Of a stretch of DNA of 64,000 bases, positions 1-11,600 are shown in pieces (position 1 is the first letter of the stretch; every line of letters starts with the position of its first letter). Source of the stretch: Shinisaurus crocodilurus (Eukaryota > Chordata > Lepidosauria > Squamata > Shinisauridae); assembly GCA_021292165.1 (NCBI GenBank), contig CM037877.1, forward strand, positions 159,731,871 through 159,795,870, read 5' to 3'. The notes beneath the pieces are model-generated. The model searched no databases. It was given only the letters and a program-made list of their open reading frames with translations, and was not told where the DNA came from. The translations under genes were made by a program, and so were the position numbers.

Positions 1-642
1 CATACTTAAAGCAGAGCCATTGAAATCAATGTGAGTGTTATGAATAGCTTCAGTCCCATTGATTTCAGTGGGTCTTTCTAAGTAGGATCAGGTCTGGATT
101 CATCCCTTTGAGTCTTCTCATCAGGTACAATCTCTCACCATTACATTTTCAGGATGTAGAATGCTTGTTTTATCCCCTAGATGTGGGAGCGGATGGATAC
201 TTGTAGTTAGACATGAACAGAACCATATGGTTTAAACTTCATGATCATTTTCTTCAAAAAAAAAATTGCCCCTCATTTTCATCTATTTTGTATTCCTGCA
301 ACTTCCTTTTTTGCCATACTTTGGCAATGAAAGTGCAGCTGTACAGCATGGCAAAATAGGAAGTGTTCATTTGAAAGCACCTGTGAGATGTTGTAAGTGC
401 AATTTTTTTTAGTGCAACTACACCTGTAGTGCCTGGCATTCACCTCTTTGCTAGAATGAGCAAGCTGGAAAGAATTTGGTTTTTAGTGCTGGCTAGTTGC
501 CCAATGCAGTTCCCTGACACAACCTTTTGTAGTAAAATTTGTTTGATAGTATTTATTTAAGTTGCTAAACTCTGGGGTGCGATTTAACATTTGTAGCCTT
601 TATTATAAGTAATAATTCTCACGGAATATAGTTTCTCTAGGG

Positions 643-778
643 CAGGGCTCTCCAACCTTGGGCCCCCTGATGTTGCTGGGCTACAGCTCCCAGAATCCCT
701 TGCCATTAGCCATGCTGGCTGGGTATGCTGGGAGCTGTAGGCCAGCAACATATGGGGACCCAAGGTTGGAGAGCCCTG
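643..778. mobile_element. Palindromic hAT MITE with 8-bp TSD
   Basis: A 136-bp foldback element with ends CAGGGCTCTCCAACCTTGG and its inverted complement. It is flanked on both sides by CTCTAGGG, a perfect 8-bp duplication typical of hAT transposons. Its internal arms contain the CCAGCA / TGCTGG palindrome shared with the copies at 6847 and 35542. It has no coding capacity. Confidence 0.85.
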
Positions 779-786
779 CTCTAGGG

Positions 787-922
787 CAATCTTCCTCAAC
801 CTGGTGTCCTTCAGATGTTTTAGATTTCAACTTGCATTGGCCCCAGCAATCATGGCCAATAGTCAGGAATGCTGGGAGATGTAGTTCAAAACATCTGGAG
901 AGCACTGGATTTGGGAAGGCTG
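787..922. mobile_element. Older hAT MITE abutting the previous one
   Basis: The ends run CAATCTTCCTCAACCTGG to GGGAAGGCTG, with the typical interior of aligned ACAACTCCCAGCAT-like arms. The right flank TTCTAGGG differs by one base from the CTCTAGGG that separates it from the neighbouring MITE. It therefore shares a target duplication with it. It is more diverged than its neighbour. Confidence 0.7.
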
Positions 923-949
923 TTCTAGGGTGTAACACAACCTGAAGAG

Positions 950-1790
950 AATTTTGTTTTTAAAAAATAAATTTTACTTAATTATTATAAACTACATACA
1001 AAAACTATAAAACACAAACATACAACTAAAATAAATCATAAAGTGCACCCCCCACCCACCTAGGGACCAACTAATATACATCCATCCCCTTGATCAATTA
1101 AATTCCACATTCCAAAAATATAACATATCCTGACAAGGCATACTCCCCTTCCCTTTTATTAATACATAGTCTAATAATTGATTCCATATATCCATAAAGT
1201 TATTCTTCTTTAACTGTCCCTTTTTCATTTGATACTACAAGTTAATTTATCATTTAGGGCTATATCTCAAACTTCCTTATACCAATCAGTTATTAGAAAA
1301 ACATGTTGTACTTTCCATTTCCTCGCTATCATTAACCTAGCCACAGTTAACAAGTTTATAATTAGTTCCTTCGTATTTTGAGCACAAGTGACTTTATCGG
1401 TTATTGATAACAATGCAAGTTTAGGACAGACCTCTAGATTAATACCAATAATTTCCGATATTTCTGTAAAAACCTCTCGCCAAAATTCCAGAACATTTTT
1501 ACAACTCCACCACATATGAGCATATGTCCCTTTTTCCTGACATCCTCTCCAGCAAAGTGCAGAGCAATTTTTATCTATTCTATTTAATCTTACTGGAGTT
1601 AGGTACCATCTCCATATTATTTTATAGAAATTCTCCTTTATCCTAGTTGACATAACTTTCACTATCCGTCTATCCCATATATTGTTCCAGCCCACCTTCG
1701 AGGTCACCTCTTCAAATTCATTATCCCATACTGTCTTAAGATGGTCATCTTGTTCTTCGGGAATTTTTATATTGTGTCCCTTCCTGATTT
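950..1790 (-). mobile_element. L1 LINE relic, ORF2 C-terminal part
   Basis: The minus strand keeps about 146 open codons with the L1 ORF2 C-terminal signature: IIWRWYLTPVRLNRI, then CWRGCQEKGTYAHMWWSC and FWREV. The cysteine/histidine spacing matches the post-RT region of vertebrate L1. The element is 5'-truncated, and its 3' end lies at the T-rich left boundary. It is an inactive fragment. Confidence 0.75.
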
Positions 1791-2264
1791 AAAAACAGAC
1801 AAACAACAACAAACAGAATCAGAATCTTTGAGAGTGGCACATTTCTTATGACATAAGCTGGGCTCAAGACATTTTCCTGCCTGAGGCAGAGCTGTTGTTA
1901 TTACCCCTTTTTTTCTCCTACCCACCAGTCATGGTGGATAGTACCCAAGGTTGGTCAAGTTATTTTTGCACCTGAGGCAGAAAATCCCACAAGTGGTTAA
2001 CAAACCAAAATATCCTAATTCAAACCACCCTAAGGATCCGACCTTATGTGCACATATGCAGTGAACTAAACAGGTCTAACCACAAGTAAACATACATAGG
2101 ATGTTATTAACTATTGGAATATAATTAATAGCAATAATTAACTATTGGCATATAATAATTTAGCATTAGTATTTAGTATTTAGCATTTATAGAAAGCTTT
2201 AGAACATTCACTACAGCTACCCTGTAAGTCGGGTGAGTATTATTATTCTGTATATAAACAGTGT

Positions 2265-2415
2265 ACCTGCCAACTGAGGATAACACTTCATATATCTGAT
2301 GAGGTGGAATATAGTCCATGAAAGCTTATGTCATAATACATTTGTTAATCTCTAATGTGGTGGAAGACTCTTCATTTTTGCTGCAACCGACTAACACAGC
2401 TACCCCTCTGAAACT
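2265..2415 (+). repeat. Dispersed amniote repeat near exon 7
   Basis: Contains the pattern CATATATCTGATGAGGTGG, then CATGAAAGCTTATG, then a terminal segment reading CTAACACAGCTACCCCTCTG. This resembles a repeat 3' end that recurs widely in reptile genomes, probably LINE/SINE derived. The family name is not certain. It ends about 110 bp before PTBP2 exon 7. Confidence 0.5.
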
Positions 2416-2522
2416 CTACCAGATTACTTGATATGGATCTCTTAATATAACATGCGTGGTGTCTTTTTGTTTCGTGGCTTGTCGAATCGAGTACCCATGT
2501 ACTTTTGGTTTTTTTCCAACAG

Positions 2523-2633
2523 ATATTCTCCAAATTTGGTGCAGTTTTGAAAATAATCACTTTCACAAAGAATAACCAGTTTCAAGCACTGTTACAGTAT
2601 GGTGATCCGGTAAATGCCCAACAAGCAAAACTT
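2523..2633 (+). CDS. PTBP2: PTBP2 exon 7 (RRM2 part)
   Basis: 111 nt, 37 codons, phase 0 at both ends, from [14 protein letters not shown] to NAQQAKL. It encodes the first helix end and central strands of RRM2, which binds pyrimidine-rich RNA. The acceptor is TTTTTTTCCAACAG and the donor GTAAGT. The following intron is 13.7 kb and heavily invaded by transposons. Confidence 0.96.
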
Positions 2634-5600
2634 GTAAGTACAATTCTGATTAATTCTATTTAGCCAGTATCTGGCATTATTTGTTTGTCAAACCTTGATT
2701 TGTTGGGCAAAATAAGCAACTTAAGAGGTTATAAATCAGCATCAGCATCTTATTGCCTGCAAGTAAAGACTTTTCCTAAATGAGCAATTCAGTCACAAAT
2801 GTCCCATTCAAAAATAACAAATGTATATTTTCCAGTCAATTCAGTGACAGCGTTCACATGTCATGGTAAGACATTCATTCTGGCTTGATAAACCATGATT
2901 TAAAGCTGGCTTCCAATCCTGGCTTCTTTGGAAGCAATAAACCCATAGTCCCATTTGGACATAAAGGGAAGTTATGCTTCATTCTAGCTTTCTGGTTGTT
3001 TTCTCACTCGCACAAAGAGTGTGAAGTGGCAGTGTTCGGTCTGTGTGCACCAGCACGGTGCTCATGCAAATCATGATTTATTAAGCCAGAATTGATGGCT
3101 CACCGTGACATGTGAATGTGGCCGTTGGAGATCTCTGCTTCAGATCTTCATGTAAACAACTAATTTTCTGTTGTCAGCAGTCTTCTCTCCTAAGGTTTTG
3201 ACAATAAGAGACTAATGGAAATTATTGAAAGAGGTTATTTTTAAAAAGTGATGTTAGAGATAACTTAATGGCCCAGTTCTCATGTCTCAGCGACCCAGTT
3301 TTATTTAAAAAACAACAATCCTGACTTATCATGAATGAGCCAGTGTGCTAGTTCATGTGGTTTGATCACGTCTACTTGGCTCCTCCTGCCTGCGGGAGCA
3401 GCCAAACAACCCTGGTTTAACCCTGACTTCCAACTCTGGCTTGTTGTGGGAGAGACAAGTCAGAGTTCTGGGTTTGTATGTCACACTAAACATCCCAGGG
3501 ATGAAGTGTCCCTGGGTTGTTTAGTTACTAAAGCAGTAATGATCAAGCCATGCGAACTAGCACGGTGGCTCATTCATGGTAACCCACAGTTTAAAAGAAG
3601 TGCTGGATTGCTGTGACTGCGAACTGTGCCATTATCTCATATCCAACTAGTCTTAAATGGACTGGAGGAGGAACATTGATTTAGGTTGCTTATATGAATA
3701 TGAAACATTTAGAAAATAATCTAAATAATGAATAGTATAAGATTTTTTATTTAATACAGATTTTTAGAGAAGGATTGCTTGGCTCGAGATTATATAGATC
3801 CTGAATATACTGCTGAGTAATGATCTGAAGGTGGCAGTGATTGCTGAATAGAATCCACTCAATTTAAAATTATTTCACCACAATATGAACATATCTGGAA
3901 TATTATACATATTGTATTCAAGAGACTGGTTTAAAGATCTGGAAGACTACTTATGGTGGCTGATCTTTTAGCAACATTGGTACTGATGAGATCACAATAT
4001 GATAATTTCCGAATAAGATACTTCAGGGTAGCAAGGGGATTATTATTAACCAGTAAGATGCTACATTTAATATGAGAGTCAAATGAAATGATTTCCTTCG
4101 GTAACAGTAGTTTCTGCGTTTACTTTGACAGTGTAGCTGAACATTTCCTTTCTAGACATGCAGCAGTGTGCAAATAAATGTTGTAAAGACACATTTTTAA
4201 ACCAAGATGTAAGCATGTTTGACGTTTAAAGTAAAACAAAAACGATACAAAAAGCTGCTATAAAAAAGTGGAAATTCTATTTCTGCCAAGCTCAAAAAAT
4301 ATTGAAAAACATCTATATCTACAGAATTCTAGATAAAAGCCCATGGTTTAAATCTGATTTTTACTGTAACAATGTGTTTATTTGAACAGTGTAACTTGTT
4401 ACCTGAGTTATGAAGAAAGCTACAAAAGGGAAATAGGAAGAAATAACTTAAATATTTAAATAGATTGTAAGAACATGTAAAAACAAGGTAGCTGATGATA
4501 TACCTCTAGAGTATAAAATATCTGACAATCTGTAGGGGTCAGTTTAAAAACCTAGTAATGCCAGGAGAGAAGTTAAATGAATTTTGTCACTGCTTTTTAC
4601 TGCAAAGGTTAATGGTAAAATTACTTTTCAGATAGTACTCTTTATAGAGAATCAGAATGTGGCCTTCAGAGAAATTGAAGGCTCAATAAGGAAGTTTAAA
4701 GAGCAATTTAAGAAAATCAAGCACCTAGAAGAGAGAGCATTTCCTAAAGAATCTGATGAAAATAACCTTGCCGTTAGCTTCGCTATCTGTTGTGAAGTGG
4801 TTATGATTTTTAGGCTTGCTATTAAGGTTGCAGAAGTGGATTCTGGCATAAAATGATTCCCTTTATTCTGTTTTTGGCTCATGTTGGTTACATCCCCATC
4901 TAACTACAGTACTGTAACTGATTGTATATGTATCTTTATCTGTCTTTGAAAAACAAGGCGACACCCTTAGTTAATTAGAAAACCTACTATGCTTAACATC
5001 AGGGTGGATAAACATGAGTGAGTTCACATGACACAGGAACCCACCCTGTGAATAAGCTACACAGTGTGTGTTTTTCGCAGAACAACCCACAGTGCGCCCG
5101 GCAGACAATTGGGCTTACCGTGGGTTGTTCTCCCCCTCCTTCCCCCCTGGTCTTCCAGCCTGTATCCTAGGGTCCTGTGCAGCAGAACCCATCTTGTCTC
5201 CCCTTCCCTGCTCCGATCGCAATCCTGTTTTCATTCGCAGTTTCTTGTGTTTTTTTTCACAGAGCCCCATGCCACCATCACTGACAGCTGCTCTACTGAT
5301 GCCCAAGTGGCACTTTGGAGCGGCCATCACTGACTCGTTACCCTTATTGGGGGGCAGATGTGGCACAAATGTGTGCAATTGTGATTGTAATTTTTTTTAA
5401 AAAAAATAATCCAGTCTTTCGGAGGTGTGCAGGTGTACATTTACGACTGCCCGGAATGTGGAGTCTTGCCTGGCCAATGTCCTGGTAGGTGTCTGCTGTC
5501 AAAGTGCAGTAGGTAACAGCCGTGGACATTGACCAAGTAAGGCTGCATATTAGGTTACTTCGTGCACACTTGACAGCTGTCAATTGGCGAGCTGTCAATT

Positions 5601-8600
5601 GAAAAGCAAAGTGGTGAAGGGAAGTATATCTCCACCTTAGCAGTGTGATCCTCTAGTTTTTTTAGTATCGTGCTGACAGTTCTCAGTACCCTCCACCTTT
5701 TCCACACTTCCCCAAGCTTCTAGGTACTCCAGAAAGGGGAGATCTACATCCCACCCCCTTTTCATGTGCACTTACTTGGTCAGTGTCCTTATATGTTACC
5801 TACTGCACTTTGACAGCAGACACTTACCAGGACATTGGCCAGGCAAGACTCCAGATTTCAGGCAGCTGAAAGTGCACACCTCTGAAAGACTGGGTGGGTG
5901 GGAGGAATTGTGATCACAATTGCACACATTTGTGCCATCCAATTTTATTTTTTTTAATTATTTTTATTTTAAAGGGTAATGAGCCAGTGACAATCTCTCC
6001 AAAGTGCTGCTTGGGCATTCGTGAGTGGCTGTCACTGGCAGCAGCATGGCCGAGATCACCAAGAGTGGCAACAGGTTTTTGCTGCTCTTGCTTAGCAGCT
6101 CACTCACTGCTTCTTGCAACCTACGATGGGATCGGTCTCATGGGTCTGGAAGACACGACAGCCCATCATGGGTTCAACAACCCCTAGAACAGGCCATGGG
6201 TTGTCAGGGTGGCTTCTTGCCCAAAATGGGTTGCCATGTCGTTCAAACCCAGCCATTGATAGTTTTTTTAAAGAAATCTGGTTTCAACATTTTTTATGTA
6301 GGCATATAGAAAAATGATTGTGTCTCTTCAAAGATAACCTGGATTGAAATCTGGATTTAATACAAACTTATATGTTAGTCTACTCTTATCATGGATTCAT
6401 TAACTGAATCCATGACTGTCTAGCTCATTGGCTAAGTTCAGATGATCTTCCGAAGCATAACTTGGAGGGTCAGGATTGTGCTCTAGCCATAGTTTTCCGT
6501 GATGTTTGGATCCCTGACCCCACCCCACCCAACCCCGCAGCAGTTAGGCTTGGAAAAAGCCTCCGTGTTTATGTGTATGTGAGAGAGAGATGGGGGAGGG
6601 GGCTTTGGTCCTGCCCACTTTAGTCTTTGGCTCAACCCCGACTGCCATGTGGTCTCCGGAAGGTTACCACAAGGCAGTGCAACCTTCTGGGTGAAAAATA
6701 TTGCCCACATCTGATTTAGAGGTGTGCTAATTATAGTTTGCCCTGTTCATGGTAAACTATAGTTTAAATGGAGTAAGGATGCAAGAAGACAGAGCTCAGA
6801 AGCCTGTGACAAGTATTGTATTTCTGAGAATTACGAATATTTAGACCAGTGTTCTCCAACCTTGGGTCCCCAGATGTTTTTGGCCTACAACTCCCAGCAT
6901 CCCCCAGCCACCTATGCTGGCTGGGGCATGCTGGCAGTTGTAGGCCAAAAACATCAGGGGACCCAAGGTTGGAGAACACTGATTTAGACCATTGATGATG
7001 ATTGGCCATGCTTGCTGGGCTGGTGGGAGTTGAACGCCAACATCAGGAGAGCATGAGGTTGGGAAAGGCTGATTTAAACTAATAACAAAATAGACTGTAC
7101 AATTTTCATTGCATCTCATGGAGAAACATTCTTCTACCTGGGATCTCCCAGTCCTTTCTGGACACTTTGTACAAGAACACTTGAATAATATACCTGCATG
7201 TGTGCAGAAAGCCAGAAATCTTTACTTTCACAATTGCTTCTCTTTCTCTAAACAGATTTGAGCTACATAATTCAAAGGACATAACCAGATTTTTTTATTA
7301 ATCTCCTAGGTAATAAAAAATGCTCCATTTAGTTGCAAACCAAAACCTTTAATTGTTATAGCAACCAATTAATATGCACACTTGTTCAGGAAGTATATAA
7401 ATTGCAAAACTGAACTTAAGTCAACCCACCCTGCATACCAGGTTTGGACTGAGACCAGAGAATGTTGATGAGGCTTCATCAGAGCAGTCACCTTTTTATC
7501 TTAAGAAGCATATGACAGTTCCAGTGCTTGGATAAAGGAGGTGAAATGAAAAGGGCTAGTTCAGACTTCACTTTTTTCTTTTACCCAGACAAATTGACCT
7601 AGCCATGAACAAAAATAATGTGTGATCCTGGAGATCATGATTATATACCTGCTGCAACTCCTGAGTTCTCTTGAGACTTTGGAAGTGTCCTTTGCCAAGC
7701 TCAGACAAAAAAGATTCAGTGTTCATCATCATTAGTAAGTGTGTAAACCACCAATCACCACACAAATCATCGCACATCATTTAATAAACCTAGGTGTCAC
7801 AATACTGCATGAGAAGAATCAACTGTTTGAGTACTCTTAACTATAGAAGAAGCAGTGTGATGAATTACAAATGTAAGGCATTAACTATAAAACGTTAACA
7901 TTTTATACTTTATAGGAATTCCTGTAAGTCTTACTATGTAAGACAAAACTATTTTAGGAAGTTTGTTGATGATCTCGTATTTCCTGGGAAAGAGCCCTGG
8001 TGAAATTTCAGGGTAATCATGCACTAATGAAAACTTGAATGCCAGTTTCAGCATTTAGATGTGGATTATATTTGTTCAGTCATCCTTCAATGTTATATTC
8101 AGCATAGAGCATTTCCTTTATTTTTCTGTTCAAAGCCTTATTGCTAGGACTGTTACACAATTAAAGAAACATTAGGCTGTATTCCTATACCTGCTTTCCT
8201 GGGAGTAAGCCTCATTGAACTCAGTGGGTCTTACTTCTAAGTAGACATGCATAGCTCACAGTGTTAGAAAATTAATTCTATTAAACTTGTATATGCCATA
8301 TGAATAAAACCAGTAGTTCTGAAAAACAAGCATAATTTCATAGGTCCCGATCCTACTCTATTCACAGGAAGCTGGGAGCGAATCCATTGTACCATCAATT
8401 AGCCACAATGGCAATGAGTATCACTGCAAGCATCAAAATATTAATTTAGCTCAGTGGTTCTTAACCTTTTTTGAGTCACGGACCCCTTTGAAAATCTGGT
8501 GAAAGCACTGGACCCCCTCCCTAGAAAAATGCACATAAGCACATAAACACAACTTTGCATGCAATGAATATACTTTATTTTATTGAAAATTGATTGCCTC

Positions 8601-11600
8601 ATACAGTGTATGACATAGACAAAGTATGAATAAAGTAAACAATCTTAACAAAAAATTAAGTTTCTCACTCTTTTTCATGCAAAAATTAACGGCCACTCCA
8701 TACAAAAATGAAATACAATCATCATGTGCAAATTAAACAAAACAAAACTTTAATTCTGCTCAAAAGTTCATTTCAATGCACTAATGAATGAGTTCATTTC
8801 AATGCACTAATGAGAAAAGTTCATTCAAAAGTTCATTTCAATGCACTAATGAGAAGGTTGTTGTTGTTTGGCTTGAATAAGAAGATGAAACTCTGGAGTG
8901 GTCTTTGACAAGGTAACACGCATGTCATCTTTGACGTCCAATTGATTCCAACTTTTCGTTTTGATAGAAACAAGTGCTGAAAATCCTGACTCACAAAGGT
9001 ATGTAGTGGCAAACGGAATCAGAGCACCCATAGCTCACTTTACCAGACAAGGGTAGGCTTGTTTCAGCGCGCACCAGAATTCTCCAAGGCTCTTCGAGTA
9101 GAATTCATTTCGTAACATTTCCTTTGTCCTCAGGTCAATGAGGTCATCTTTGGCAAGGTCTACATCACTAATTACAGTCTATGTCGTCAAGGAAAGGATT
9201 ATGAATCCATGTTTCAACTTTAAGGTCACCTGAGCAGAAGTAACCTTTGAAAGAGTTCTGCAGAGTATCCAGATGTCTGCAGAATTCTGCCTGCAGAGAA
9301 ATTAGCAGGGCTTTGTCACTCTCAATTCCACCCTGCAGAAGCACTTCCTCTAACATTGGAAAGTTTGCATAGTTGTTTGCCTCCAACCTCCTCTTCCACA
9401 GTGGCAGTTTGGCCAGAAAAACTTGCAGTCTTTCAGCAGCATCCATAATGGTGACTCCAGGGCCTTGAATCACAAGATTCACCTCACTCATATGACCAAA
9501 AATATCTGCCAAGTAGGCCAAGCCGTGAATGAATTCCTCACTGTCAAACTGTTCTGAGAGTAGGCTTTCTTTTTCTCTCAAAAAAAGGGAAACTTCTGCT
9601 GGAAGTTCAATCAAGCGCTTCAAGACTTATCCTCTGGAAAGCCAGCAAACTAATGTGTGGTAGAGAAGAACTTCATATTCTGCTTCCATTTCTTGACAAA
9701 ACCTCTTGAAAACATGATGGTTCACACTCCTGGCTCTGATGAAGTTGACGACTTTCACGCCAGTAGGCAAGACTTCTTCAGAATTGCTTGCAGAGTCTTT
9801 GACGCCAGTGCATGCCGATGTAGAAAACAATGGGTCACGGTGACCTGAAGAGCTTCTCTCTTCACCAAAGCAGCAAAACCAGGTGTTGCCAAGCATTGCA
9901 GGTGCTCTGTCTGTGCACAGAGTACCACGATTTTTCTTCCAGTTGAAGTTTTGCTTAGCAAAGAAACTACAGTAATACCTTGGATTACAAGTAACTCGGT
10001 TTGAGAGCGTTTTGCAAGACAAGCACATTTTTAATTTTTTTTTTTTTTTTTTTTTTTTACTTGATATACAAGCGACGTCTTGCAATACAAGTACTGTAGT
10101 ACGGCTTAAATGAAAAATCTCTGTACAAATTTTTTTGGGGGGATTTCGTTTTGATATAAGAGTGTTTGGGATTACAAGCACGTTTCCGGAACGAATTATG
10201 CTCTCAATCCAAGGCACAACTGTATTCACCTTTTCTAAGATGTCGATGGCCTTTGTAGTTTCCAAAAGGGGCTCACAAAATAGGAATTCTTCTTTGATGG
10301 CATCAGCATGCATATAACGGACGAAAACCAGGAGCTAGCTGCATTGAGAGACATCAGTACTTTCATCCAGTTGCATGCTGAACGGAAATGGCGTAGCTGC
10401 CAATTCTTCCATTACTTGCTTCAGAATATTAGAAGAAATGTCAACAATTCTAGAGTGGGTGACATCATTTGACAAAGGCACTGCTTCAATTTTCTTCCTC
10501 TCCTCCAAGCCACAAACCAGCTTGACCATTTCCAAGGCACATGGCTTTACCAAGGTCTCTGCGATCGTATATGGCTTCTTTTGCTTGGCAATGCGATAAG
10601 CAACCTTGTAGGATGCCTTAAGACAAGGCTTTTGTGTTGGGCCAAATCCAAGTTTTGGTAAAGTTCCAGCTTTCTCAAATCGAGCCTTCTTCTCACGAAA
10701 TAGATCAACACTGTCCGATGCATTTTCAGGATGGACAGATGTGAGGTGTTCCTTGCAAGAACCTTACCACACAGGAAACATTGTGGCTTTTGTGTCCCAT
10801 CACGTTCAGCAATGAAAGTAAAACCAAAGGATAAGTAAGCATCATTGTATTTCCTTTTTTTTGACATTTCCAAATTGAGCTTGGCCTGCAAAACAAAACA
10901 AAAAAACTATGTAATTTATATGAAGACAAATCAACAGACAGGCAGAGCGACGGACTGACAAACCTTCACAGACAGACAGATAACCCTATTTTCAGTAGCA
11001 TTATTACGGATTTCTCAAGGTTCTCTCAGAAAATATATGAATGACACTGACTGATGACTTCGTGTTTTTCTACCTTATTGACACTCCCAGACCCTAACTT
11101 TCTCCATTCTCTCTCTATTTATGCATCCCTACTCAAACTGCGTGCACCCAACCCCTAATTTTGAACAATAAATAATAACAGACTTGTTGCCATATGCACA
11201 AACACATATTCACACACTGTAAACCCATCACTCTTCAGCCACACTCTGAAATTGTGGTCAGAAGGCGGTCGGAGGTCTCCAACCTCAGCTGGTACAGCTG
11301 TATAATAATAACTAAGGCCCTCTTTCGCTATCTTCACCAAAAATATAACCATAGGTAATTGAATATATTTAGGGAAAAGTATGTATTTTAAGATACTATG
11401 GCCCTCAGTTAAGTCTTACCAGTATATGAGAAGATTCCCAAGCCGTGATAAACCGTGGAAAATGAAAAATAAGCAGTTAATATGGAGAGGCACAAGATGG
11501 CGGTTGTGCAGAGAACAACGCTACCAATTTAAATGGTAAACATGGGCCACCAGAGACGCTTAGCGGTCAGTGTTATAATCAGTGGCAGGGTACGTTTTCT

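Larger units (their letters stand above)
1..2522 (+). other. PTBP2: PTBP2 intron 6 (3' part)
   Basis: Intronic sequence up to the exon 7 acceptor, a pyrimidine-rich run ending CAACAG. No upstream PTBP2 exon is visible here; the RRM2 start expected just before exon 7 lies outside the window. The stretch holds two adjacent hAT MITEs, an L1 relic and a short dispersed repeat, annotated separately. The rest is AT-rich with nothing recognisable. Confidence 0.85.
2634..5019 (+). other. PTBP2: PTBP2 intron 7, left part
   Basis: Holds two foldback elements (annotated separately) and about 1.4 kb of AT-rich sequence from 3632 to 5019. I recognise no repeat, RNA gene or conserved motif in that last part. 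Small open frames here have no family features. Confidence 0.6.
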
